Assembly: GCA_030512335.1 (NCBI GenBank)
Contig: JAULSU010000005.1
Location: forward strand, 3,224,001 to 3,288,000
Source of the DNA: Immersiella caudata
Taxonomy: Eukaryota > Ascomycota > Sordariomycetes > Sordariales > Lasiosphaeriaceae
Reading direction: 5' to 3'
Length of the DNA: 64,000 nt
Both the position numbers and the translations under genes were made by a program. Below the pieces are notes generated by a model. That model saw only the letters and a program-made list of their open reading frames with translations, was not told where the DNA came from and made no database searches. Positions 56,266 to 64,000 of this stretch are shown here, piece after piece (the first letter of the stretch is position 1; each line of letters opens with the position of its first letter).

Positions 56266-57551
56266 ATGGGAAAATCATCCAAGGACAAGCGCGACGCCTA
56301 TTACCGTCTTGCGAAGGAACAGGGATGGCGCGCAAGAAGCGCATTCAAGCTCTTGCAGCTAGATGAAGGTAAATCCCATTCCCTCACTGTGCGGCTTCTC
56401 TTCAGGGTACGCAACCTAAGAACGACGCTGACCCAACAACAGAGTTCAACCTGTTTGAGAATGTCACACGCGTGGTTGATCTGTGTGCAGCTCCTGGGAG
56501 TTGGTCCCAGGTCCTTTCAAGAGTTCTCATAAAAGGCGAAACCTTTGGGCGCCGCGCCTGGCAAGACCGAGAGGCCAAACTCCGCCAAAAAATGCTGAAT
56601 GTGTTCGGAACCTCAGCCCAAACAGACGACGCCACCGGCAACCAGCCAACCCGAGCAGTTGTGACTGAGCCCAAACCCAGGAGCGATGTCAAGATTGTGG
56701 CCATCGACTTGCAACCCATCAGCCCCCTACCCGGCATCATTACCCTTCGCGCCGACATCACGCACCCGGCCACTGTCCCTCTCCTCCTCAAGGCCCTCGA
56801 TCCCGACTACGATCCCAGCAACCACAGCCAACAGGCCGCCCAACCCGTAGACCTTGTCATCAGCGATGGTGCCCCTGATGTCACTGGCCTTCACGACCTT
56901 GACATCTACGTCCAGTCACAGCTGCTCTTTGCCGCTCTCAACCTCGCCCTGTGCGTGCTCAAGCCCGGAGGCAAGTTTGTCGCAAAGATTTTCCGTGGCC
57001 GCAATGTCGACCTACTCTACACCCAACTCAAGATCTTCTTCGACAAGGTTTACGTCGCCAAGCCCCGCTCTTCGCGCGCCAGCAGTGTCGAAGCCTTCAT
57101 CGTATGCATCGACTTCCGCCCGCCAAAGGGCTTCCACGCCAGCCTGGAGGAGCCTCTTGGTGTTGGAAACCGTCTCCCGGAGATGCTCGCGGAGCGCAAC
57201 GCCGAACTCCCTATTACCGCGGCCCCAGAACGGCTCCAGGATGAGATAACCGGAGCCTGGAATGTCGCCCCCATAAAACCACAGAACGGTCCTGACTCCG
57301 ACGGCATCTGTGACATCGAAGTCGAAGATCTCACGACCGACCCCTCCGAAGACATCCGCTGGATTGCCCCCTTTGTGGCCTGCGGAGATCTTTCCGCATT
57401 CGACTCCGACGCCTCTTACAAGCTGCCCGACGACCATGTCTCCCTCGACCCTATCCAACCACCCACGGCACCCCCTTACAAACGCGCCATCGAACTCCGC
57501 CGCGCCAACGGCGGCGCATACAAAAAAATTGCTTCGTCTACCAAAAGCTGA
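56266..57551 (+). CDS. trm7: tRNA 2'-O-methyltransferase TRM7 (FTSJ1 family)
   Basis: Two exons, 56266-56368 and 56443-57551, give 403 residues. The N-terminus MGKSSKDKRDAYYRLAKEQG and WRARSAFKLLQLDE is diagnostic of the FtsJ/Trm7 group. The SAM-binding motif VVDLCAAPGSWSQVL and the K-D-K-E methyltransferase tetrad are present (Lys in RSAFKLL, Asp in VISDGAPD, Lys in GGKFVAKIF, Glu in SSVEAF). Trm7 methylates ribose at positions 32 and 34 of the anticodon loop of tRNA-Phe, -Trp and -Leu, with partner proteins Trm732 and Trm734. An insert of about 30 residues after the SAM motif and a long Asp-rich C-terminal extension make it longer than the yeast protein (about 310). Confidence 0.95.
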
Positions 57552-57627
57552 TCTATTACTCTCTAAGTAGACCTGAATCTCAACCAAAACCTCAAACCGC
57601 TCCCTCACAATCTCGTGCACCTGCCCC

Positions 57628-58234
57628 CTACTCCAAGCCCCCATCCTTCTTTCCAAGTCCCGGCGCCCCCGCCTTCCCCATAACCTGCATAATTACCAAC
57701 CCATTACTTTGGTCCCTCACATCCCTCATCCCCAACGTCCTCTCATACAGCCTCACCGCATCTTTACCTCCCGTAAACAAAACACACCTCCTCAACGTCT
57801 CCCAAGAGTCCAAAACCTCCTTCAGACACGCCATCATCCACTTGGCCAGCCCCTTCCCCTGATATTCCTCAAGGACGTACACATCTGTGAGATACGCAAA
57901 GGTTACGTGGTCAGTGATTAGTCGGCCGAAGGCGACCATTGGTTTTTCTGTTGTCTCTCATTAACCGCTATTTCATAAAGAGGAAGATAGTATACCCACC
58001 AGAAGAAGAGGAGGTATCATCCTCGACGTAGATACCAAAACAGAGCGAGTTCTGTACCATTTTGTAAAGCTTTTTCTGAGGGAGGGGCTTAGCCCAATAG
58101 ATTATGTCTGAGCCGAAGGCTGCATTGATGGCGTCAAGCTGAACGAGGGAAGTATCAGTGGAACAGGTGTAGGTTTTGTTTTCAATGACACGGGTCCAGG
58201 TGCGGATGGGGGTTTTTAGGTCTAAGTCTGTCAT
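57628..58234 (-). CDS. GNAT-family N-acetyltransferase
   Basis: Two exons on the minus strand, 58000-58234 and 57628-57947, give 184 residues; the splice restores SSSS-EKPMVAFGRL. The second exon has the GNAT core: beta strands VAFGRLITDHVTFAYLTDVY and the acetyl-CoA loop YQGKGLAKWMM (Q-x-G-x-G/A), then LYERTLGMRD. Substrate is unknown; such small proteins acetylate amines, amino acids or peptides. Its 3' end is 76 bp from the convergent trm7. Three TGACTCA-type sites cluster 163-537 bp before its start, hinting at CPC1 control. Confidence 0.85.
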
Positions 58235-58396
58235 GTTGGGTGTACTGGTGAGGGTGGAAGGGTTGTTTGAGGCGAGATTCGAGTTGAGCTGTTTAGTTCA
58301 AGATTTTGGAGGAAGTTGCGGACGAGGAGTTATATCTTGATCCTTGGCCGAATCTGTATGCACGCCTTGCACTTGACAAGGCTGCGGGTCGGGCCG

Positions 58397-58771
58397 TGAG
58401 TCACGACTTATCGGGGTTGCCAAGACACGTTCATCATTGCACATTTTTAGGAGTTTGAGGCTGTCATATAGTACACCCGAGTTGGAAGTTTTGCTCATGG
58501 GATAGTTCGGATTGAAAATCGGTTTTGATGGTTTTATTTCACGCTCCGTGCTCACTCATGCGACAGTCGGCCGGCGAGGTATACCAGTTTTCCATTGCGT
58601 GACCAGAGGGAGCGTCAGTGTGAAGTTGACTCATATACTCGGTCGTGTTGTTTACCTTGATGAATTTGCTAAAAATGGGAACGTAACATCGCCAGAGTTC
58701 TCATGGGGTCGGCACAATCTTATGTCTTCCCGAGATCACATCAACTTCACTCGGCCCGGGACTCTGACTCA
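58397..58771. promoter_or_regulatory. Cluster of three CPC1/Gcn4-type sites upstream of the GNAT gene
   Basis: Exact TGAGTCA at 58397-58403, TGACTCA at 58627-58633 and TGACTCA at 58765-58771. By chance one such 7-mer (either strand) is expected about every 8 kb, so three in 375 bp is unusual. They precede the minus-strand acetyltransferase gene. Confidence 0.5.
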
Positions 58772-59750
58772 TGAGTGTGAGCCGAGTTCCTCTTTCACAC
58801 TATGAACACATGCTGTGAGAGAGACGGCGCAGAAGAAACACATCTTGAGCCTCGAGTTTGAGCGACATTCTCACATGAGTGGTGGCCATGGACCTGGCAA
58901 GAATGATGCCTCATGGTAGCCACGCATCGAACGCGGGGCCTTTCGACGGCGGCAATGGAATTTCGTAGCTTCATCCCAGGGAGCTGTGTAAGAGAGGCTG
59001 GTATGCCGGAATAACTGGTAAGAGCCTGTTTGACAGTGAGATTTGACGGTGAGATATGACAGCGACGAACGAAACAGCGTCAAGTGAGAACGGTAACGGA
59101 TCGGGCCGAGACGCTGTTCTCCACGAACGGAAAGCTTGTTTGCAGCCATCCAGGCTTGGATGACAGCAGGGTTAGGTGTTTCCGAGTGAACATAATTGAA
59201 GTTGAATCATCAAAAGGGGTCAATTTGGGGCTTAGACCGCATCACGGCTGTTGTAGGATTCAGAGTCGTCGTCACCGTCGTGTGGCTGCGGATCGAGACA
59301 CCCATGCTGAAACCCCGTAATCGAATTTGGGTTGCCGGGCCGGTGACGGTGCGTGAGACAGGCACAGCTCTGTTTTACTACTCAGTGATGGAGGCAGCCC
59401 TCTCTGAAAGCCGACCTCCTGCGTTTGGGAGAAACCGAAGATTTTGGCTGAGAGGAGAAACCGATTGCTGCCAATCAGCAGTCGAGATCGCAACACGCCT
59501 TAGCTTGAACTCTGAACGATGGGTTTTGCGCCCGCAAATCAGAGCGGCTTTTGCCTGCTGTTGGCGGCTGAAGCAAGATGATTTCGTCGGAAGCAACAAA
59601 TAGGGGTGCAGGGTGCTCCGAGTATCGAGGATTAGCTCAACCATGTGACTCTATGTGTGTTTTGAAGCTTTGCATGCATGGTCTGGCTCTAAGGGCCTAT
59701 TATACCGCGACCGGTGTATGCCTATGTCAGTTGATGCACTAGCAACAATT

Positions 59751-59794
59751 CATCGGAGAATACCATGTTCGAGCTGGTAGGTTCGGCTCCGATG
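59751..59794. repeat. Inverted repeat able to form a hairpin
   Basis: CATCGGAG at 59751-59758 pairs with CTCCGATG at 59787-59794, and inside it ACCA pairs with TGGT. It is not a tRNA: no cloverleaf can be drawn. Confidence 0.4.
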
Positions 59795-60753
59795 CAAGCT
59801 TCAAACGCTGTTCGAGAAAATGTGTGGGGATTATCTCACACCTCACCAGATGGAGAAGGTCAATAGCAAATTGCGTCCATAACAGACGTCAGCTGCTCTC
59901 GTCGTTTCGGATTCCTGTTGGTTGGTAATGGTATTGTTAATGTTGCCTGCGGTTTGGCCATCACCGCCACGATCTTCAACCTGGAAACTCTTGGATCGTA
60001 CGAAGCATGTTGGTTTCGCTTTGGTTGGGGGTTCCTCCCCTTACCCGCGCCGCGGCCGCCGTGGCGGTATTCGTAATGCCGCTCCTACTGGTACCCTTCC
60101 TGTGGCTATGCCGGGACGGTCTTCGTGTTGAATTCCGGCAAAGATGCTCTCGTGGCTGCCGCTTCGCGAATGCCGCCAGTGGAAGTGCGAGAAGTTTGCT
60201 TGAGTGCTTCGTGTTCCTGACAGCGTGCAGGCGGGTGTGCAGATGGATTTAGCTTCTCACAGGCAGGTGACGGTTGAGTGGGGTCGCAGCGCGGCCGTCG
60301 ATGCAAGGCTGCCTCCCCCCTGCTATTACCAACCCGAAACGGCCAGTCTAGGCTGACCAGTGCCAGCGCTGGGACGGTTGCACAAGTCCCCACCGTGGGC
60401 GTTGCTGGATCTGGTGGACGAAAAAGGTTCTGTCTCTGCCATCATCCAATCCCCGATGCTGCGCGGTCGACGTGCCATCAACCTCAACTTTGGACGGGAT
60501 CCGCTTGCGTCTTTTGCGGTAGCAGTCCCCAATGTATCCACAAAGGAGCCGTCCTGCCTCTCCCCCGAATCCCGCTCTGTGACGCGCCTCTGCTCCGTAC
60601 CGAGGCCGTATCCCTTTTTCGAGCTTAGTTAGAGGCCGACCTGTCAGCACGCCCCAGCTGAGCAGATCCACGCTATTTCGCACGCTCGGTAGTGATCAAT
60701 CGCAACTCGAAAAGTCGACGAACGCCTCTGCACGAGGCTCTACTTGCCGAGAC

Positions 60754-62193
60754 ATGATCCAGCGTCTGTTTGGGGGCTCGTCCTCACGACTGGCCACCCC
60801 GCGCTACCACAAACGTTTCCGGCGACCTCCTCGACTCTCCAGAGGCTGGCGCCTTGCCTTGATCTGCATCTTCCTCGCAGCAGCCGCCGAGGTCTTTATA
60901 CACCGGAGCCAATATACCGTGCGACAGCCAGATATCGAGCTCGACGAGCCCTTCTATACAACATGTCAGGAACCGAAAGTCGACGCGAAGCGCGAAAACG
61001 CTGCCCTCGTCATGCTAGCGCGAAACAAGGAGCTCGCCAAGGCGCTCAAGACAGTACAGAGCATCGAGCGTCACTTCAACCGCTGGTTCAAATACCCAAT
61101 TGTTTTCATGAATGACGAGCCGTGGAGCGAAGAGTTCATCACGACCATGAACGCTTCAACGAGCGGCGAGGCGCGGTTCGAGGTTATCCCGCGCGAAGAG
61201 TGGACATTTCCCGAGTGGATGGATGTAGAAGCTACCAAGGAGAGCATCGCAGCCCAGGGCCGTGCAGGGATATTGTACGCTGGTATGGAAACGTACCACC
61301 ACATGTGCCGCTTTTACTCAGGGTGAGCCTTTCTCAAACCAATGGTTTATTTCTCGGTGCTGACGGATTCCAAAGGACGTTCTACAACCTCAAAGCGCTC
61401 CAGCAGTACAAGTGGTATTGGAGGATCGAGCCAGATGTAGATTTCTACTGCGCCATTACCTACGACCCGTTTGTCGAGATGGCAAAGCACGAGAAGGTCT
61501 ACGGCTTCACAATTTCACTTCCTGAAGAGCCGCGGACGTGTCCGACGCTCTTCCGCGAGATGTCCGACTGGAAGGAGGAGCATGATATTCGTACCACAGA
61601 GCTGTGGAAGGCCATGGTGGCGCCGTCGTGGGCTCCGTGGCCTCTCCGGGGTTGGCTGAGTTGGTTCAGCCAGCGTGACAGGCACGGCGACGGATGGAGC
61701 ATGTGTCACTACTGGAGTAACTTTGAGATTGCAAACCTCGAGTTTTTCCGCGGCCGGGCGTACCAGGACATGTACAAGCACTTGGAAAGTACGGGAAAGT
61801 TCTACACCGAACGGGTAAGCCCCCCTAACACCCCATGATATGCCCCCCCTTTTCACTAACATCGCGCAGTGGGGCGACGCCGCTGTCCACTCTATCGCTC
61901 TCGCGATGCTTCTTGAGTCCGAAAAAGTTCACCACTTCGAGGACTTTGGCTACCGTCACGACTGGTACTACCAATGCCCTGCAAATGCCCCAGGTGGCCA
62001 GCTCCCAGGGTCAGAAGCCCTCCGCGAGAACCAGTCTCTGGAGCCAGAACGGGCCGGCGGAATCGGCTGCCGTTGTGAATGCGACGGCTCCCGAACCCGC
62101 AACTACGGCGGCTACTGCCTCAACAAACTCAAGCAGCCCAACACATCCAAGCGCCTCAGCGCCTGGCAATGGTTTCTAAGCTGGTACTGGTGA
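60754..62193 (+). CDS. KRE2/MNT1-type alpha-1,2-mannosyltransferase (GT15)
   Basis: Three exons, 60754-61322, 61376-61814 and 61870-62193, give 443 residues. It is a type II membrane protein with a short basic tail and one membrane segment (WRLALICIFLAAAAEVFI, about residues 32-50). The GT15 signatures follow: ALVMLARNKEL, FNRWFKYPIVFMNDEPW, KWYWRIEPDVDFYC (containing the catalytic-site Glu), MCHYWSNFEIANLEFF, and WGDAAVHSIALAMLL with HHFEDFGYRHDWYYQCP near the C-terminus. The family transfers mannose from GDP-mannose to O-linked and N-linked glycans in the Golgi. Introns are 53 and 55 bp and restore FYSG-TFYNL and YTER-WGDAA. Which of the several fungal paralogues it is (KTR or KRE2) is uncertain. 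Confidence 0.95.
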
Positions 62194-62806
62194 ACAAAGT
62201 ATTCATTTTGAAGCAAGGGGAAATGCGAAAGTCGATCTTCATGAAACTCAGCATTGGGGGGCGCGTTCGGCGTTGATTTATAGGATACCCAGCGGTTGTC
62301 TAATTCACACTTGTGTGTGTTTCGAAGGGGCCAAGCGGGTGGGGTGGTTTCTGGTTTACTACTCTTTACACGCATCGACCGGGGTGTTTGCTCTACCTAC
62401 AAGGTAGTTTGTGTGAAGATCTCTCTCAGTCTTCGGGTTCCAACCATATGTCTAGGGTAGGGTATGGAAGGGGGGCGGTATATACATAATTAGATTTGGG
62501 AGGTCGGGGGAATATCGTCTAGAGTATATGATTGTTAAATATGCATGCGTTGACCATCATGTGGCTGTCTCTTCTCTTGGGACGTAATCTCCATGGCCTC
62601 GGGGTGGTTATCTGAGATGTAACTACCTGCCATCATGTACAAGACTAACATCGTTCGTACAGTCCCATCTCGTGCTATTATTTACTAAATATTGTAGTTA
62701 AACGGTCCCGTCCGTTCTAAGTAATCCCCGATACCCATCCCGACAGTCGCGGTCCCAAATACGCCAAGCATTACACATGAGCCGAAGAGACAAAACACCC
62801 GCCATT
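62194..62806. other. Intergenic region between GT15 and the membrane fragment
   Basis: About 600 bases, AT-richer than its surroundings. An open minus-strand frame at 62685-62885 encodes a hydrophobic stretch (VFCLFGSCVMLGVFGTATVG) overlapping the next feature in another frame; no supported gene otherwise. Confidence 0.45.
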
Positions 62807-63187
62807 TCAAGCCTCGCGATGTCGTGGAAGAGGAGTATGATTGTTCCCGTATAGCGCCCACTTTACTCTCTGTCGCCAGAGCCACAAGAATCCCAAGATG
62901 AAGACCTTAATGAAAGCCAGTATTTGGATCAACCCAAATACAAAGGCGACAATGCACCTGAAGGGGTTATAGTCTGCCGGACGCGGAGTTTGGGCGGTGC
63001 AGGTGGAGGCCGGCGTTACTGTGATCATGGCTGTTTCCGTGACCGTGGCTGTTTCTATGACCGTGGATGTTACTGTGACTGTAACTGGAGGTGGCGTGAC
63101 TGTGACGGTGGATACCACAGTGACGGTGGATGTCGCTATGTAGTCGAAGGTCGGGAGAGGAGCTAGGGTGTTAGGGGATGCATCGGG
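62807..63187 (-). CDS. Possible Thr/Val-rich single-pass membrane protein (fragment)
   Basis: An open minus-strand frame of about 126 codons has a plausible order: Thr/Val/Pro-rich mucin-like stretch (TVTVTPPPVTVTVTSTVIET), a short Cys-containing linker, a long membrane segment (CIVAFVFGLIQILAFIKVF with ILGFLWLW), and a basic tail ending RHREA. Fungal surface proteins often look like this. There is no ATG before the mucin-like part. A CTAAC-type branch followed by CCCTAG (about 63162-63185) suggests an acceptor of an upstream exon I cannot define. The repeats also make chance frames on the plus strand. It may be a real gene's last exon or a decayed one. Confidence 0.33.
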   Translation of the reverse strand, partial: PDASPNTLAPLPTFDYIATSTVTVVSTVTVTPPPVTVTVTSTVIETATVTETAMITVTPASTCTAQTPRPADYNPFRCIVAFVFGLIQILAFIKVFILGFLWLWRQRVKWALYGNNHTPLPRHREA

Positions 63188-63356
63188 TTAGGCGAGGATG
63201 AATCTCCAGTCGTTTGGATCGAGGATCCTATGGATGATGGAGAAACCACCTTCGAGATAGGGCTAGAGTAGAGCCCGTCAGGGATGAGGGGTTTCTGAAT
63301 AGTTCTCCCGTGCTAGTGGATGTGCTGTTGGAATGATCGCTGCCGAGTCCTCTATC

Positions 63357-64000
63357 CTATAGATCGTCCTCGAGGAACCGCCGAACGATAAGGTTGAACC
63401 TGGTGTCCTTCATCCTCACTGTCGTTGGAGTCAGATGCTTGAGGTAACGGTCATAGGCCATCTGGCTCCATGCGTGGTAGGCAAGCTGATTGTTGAACAG
63501 GCTGCCGCCATGACGGTCAATCTCGCCCTTCCAGTACTTTGCAGCTTCGCGGTTCAGCGGCTCGTGCATCCAGTCAATATGCCGCCACGTCCACGTTGGC
63601 CAAAAGAAAGCGTCCGGCGCCAATGCGCATACCTCGTCCGGGTGCTCTTCAGCCAGCTCCTTGGGAAGCAGTACGCTGTGGTAGTTCCACTCTCGGGTGA
63701 AGTCGACATCGTCGTACAATTTCAACCAGCGCGCAACGAAGGTGCTATTTGCGCGCGCCGCCATGATGGCGTTGCACAACCCCCAGCGATTTCCGCCCTC
63801 GGCACCAAGAACAATATCATGTGGCGAGCGTGTAGCCAAAACTCCATCGAAGGGACGCAGCGCGAAAGCGTCAATGTCCAAATATATCCCCCCTTTCTCC
63901 AGCAAAAACTCCAATCGCATTGTGTCCGACAGATGTGCGTAGTGCGTCTTCCGCTCGCCGGGAGGATGGTGAGCGAGCTTGATGTGTGGTTTGAGACGCT
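63357..64000 (-). CDS. DXD-type glycosyltransferase (GT32/Och1-like), partial
   Basis: A minus-strand frame open to the right window edge ends at 63357. It has the glycosyltransferase sugar-binding DXD region: SDTMRLEFLLEKGGIYLDID followed by AFALRPFD, then GGNRWGLCNAIMAA and an HAWSQMAYDRYLKHL segment close to the C-terminus. The Asp-X-Asp pair binds the nucleotide-sugar metal. Homologues transfer mannose or other hexoses in the Golgi; the acceptor is unknown. At least 214 residues are present, and the N-terminus with any membrane anchor lies beyond the window. It faces the GT15 gene across 1.2 kb. Confidence 0.85.
   Translation of the reverse strand, partial: RLKPHIKLAHHPPGERKTHYAHLSDTMRLEFLLEKGGIYLDIDAFALRPFDGVLATRSPHDIVLGAEGGNRWGLCNAIMAARANSTFVARWLKLYDDVDFTREWNYHSVLLPKELAEEHPDEVCALAPDAFFWPTWTWRHIDWMHEPLNREAAKYWKGEIDRHGGSLFNNQLAYHAWSQMAYDRYLKHLTPTTVRMKDTRFNLIVRRFLEDDL

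Larger units (their letters stand above)
58235..60753. other. Intergenic region with a CPC1-site cluster
   Basis: About 2.5 kb without a supported gene. It contains three TGACTCA-type sites (58397-58403, 58627-58633, 58765-58771) and an 8-bp inverted repeat (59751-59794). Confidence 0.55.

Noticed and set aside
59751..59794. Possible second tRNA (GGTTCGGCTCC resembles a T arm)
   Set aside because: No acceptor, D or anticodon stems fit; only a simple hairpin remains.
62924..63166. Plus-strand frame with Cys/Asp/Arg repeats (CDHGCF, CYCDC)
   Set aside because: It is the opposite-strand reading of the ACNGTN repeats encoding the Thr/Val-rich stretch; periodic shadow.
1..64000. CRISPR arrays, transposons, biosynthetic gene clusters, viral remnants
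   Set aside because: No regularly spaced repeats, transposase or reverse transcriptase frames, or clustered tailoring enzymes were seen on either strand.

Overview
The window is a 64 kb piece of a filamentous ascomycete nuclear genome (Pezizomycotina, most likely Sordariomycetes). Genes are compact and GC-rich, and most are split by short GT...AG introns of about 48-80 bp with CTAAC-type branch sites. The beta-tubulin gene has the five-intron layout and acidic tail usual in Sordariomycetes. The GCN4 homologue has the CPC1-type leader known from Pezizomycotina. I see no transposon open reading frame, CRISPR array, AT-rich repeat block or secondary-metabolite cluster. I rebuilt gene models exon by exon from reading-frame continuity and splice sites; exon coordinates are given in the evidence fields.

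Layout. 0-8 kb: end of an unnamed gene, a GH47 alpha-mannosidase, a MET22-type bisphosphate nucleotidase and mitochondrial ribosomal protein uL6m. 8-14 kb: a KAR5-type karyogamy protein, an intron-containing tRNA-His(GTG), a PEX11-family protein and an SRP40/Nopp140-type nucleolar protein. 17-22 kb: an ADGF-type adenosine deaminase-like hydrolase and an unnamed multi-pass membrane protein. 23-31 kb: the CPC1/GCN4 bZIP activator with two upstream ORFs, then a large disordered protein on the minus strand. 31-38.5 kb: 7.2 kb with no convincing gene. 38.5-47.7 kb: GCN20, beta-tubulin, the complex I 51-kDa subunit and dynactin p27. 48-58 kb: a fused degenerate flavoprotein/WW-repeat protein, an unnamed protein, the MAK5 helicase, TRM7 and a GNAT acetyltransferase. 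60.7-64 kb: a KRE2/MNT1-type mannosyltransferase, a Thr/Val-rich membrane fragment and a DXD glycosyltransferase running off the right edge.

Most genes are unlinked housekeeping functions. A loose theme is amino-acid and translation control. CPC1/GCN4 (the effector) and GCN20 (an upstream partner of the Gcn2 kinase) lie about 13.5 kb apart, along with tRNA-His, TRM7 and MAK5. TGACTCA sites, the CPC1/Gcn4 target, occur before cpc1 itself, 32 bp before the TRM7 start, and as a cluster of three before the GNAT gene. A second theme is secretory-pathway mannose handling (GH47, GT15 and the DXD transferase). The observations I rate highest are the cpc1 leader, the flavoprotein-repeat fusion with all catalytic positions replaced, and the two possible starts of the MET22 homologue.
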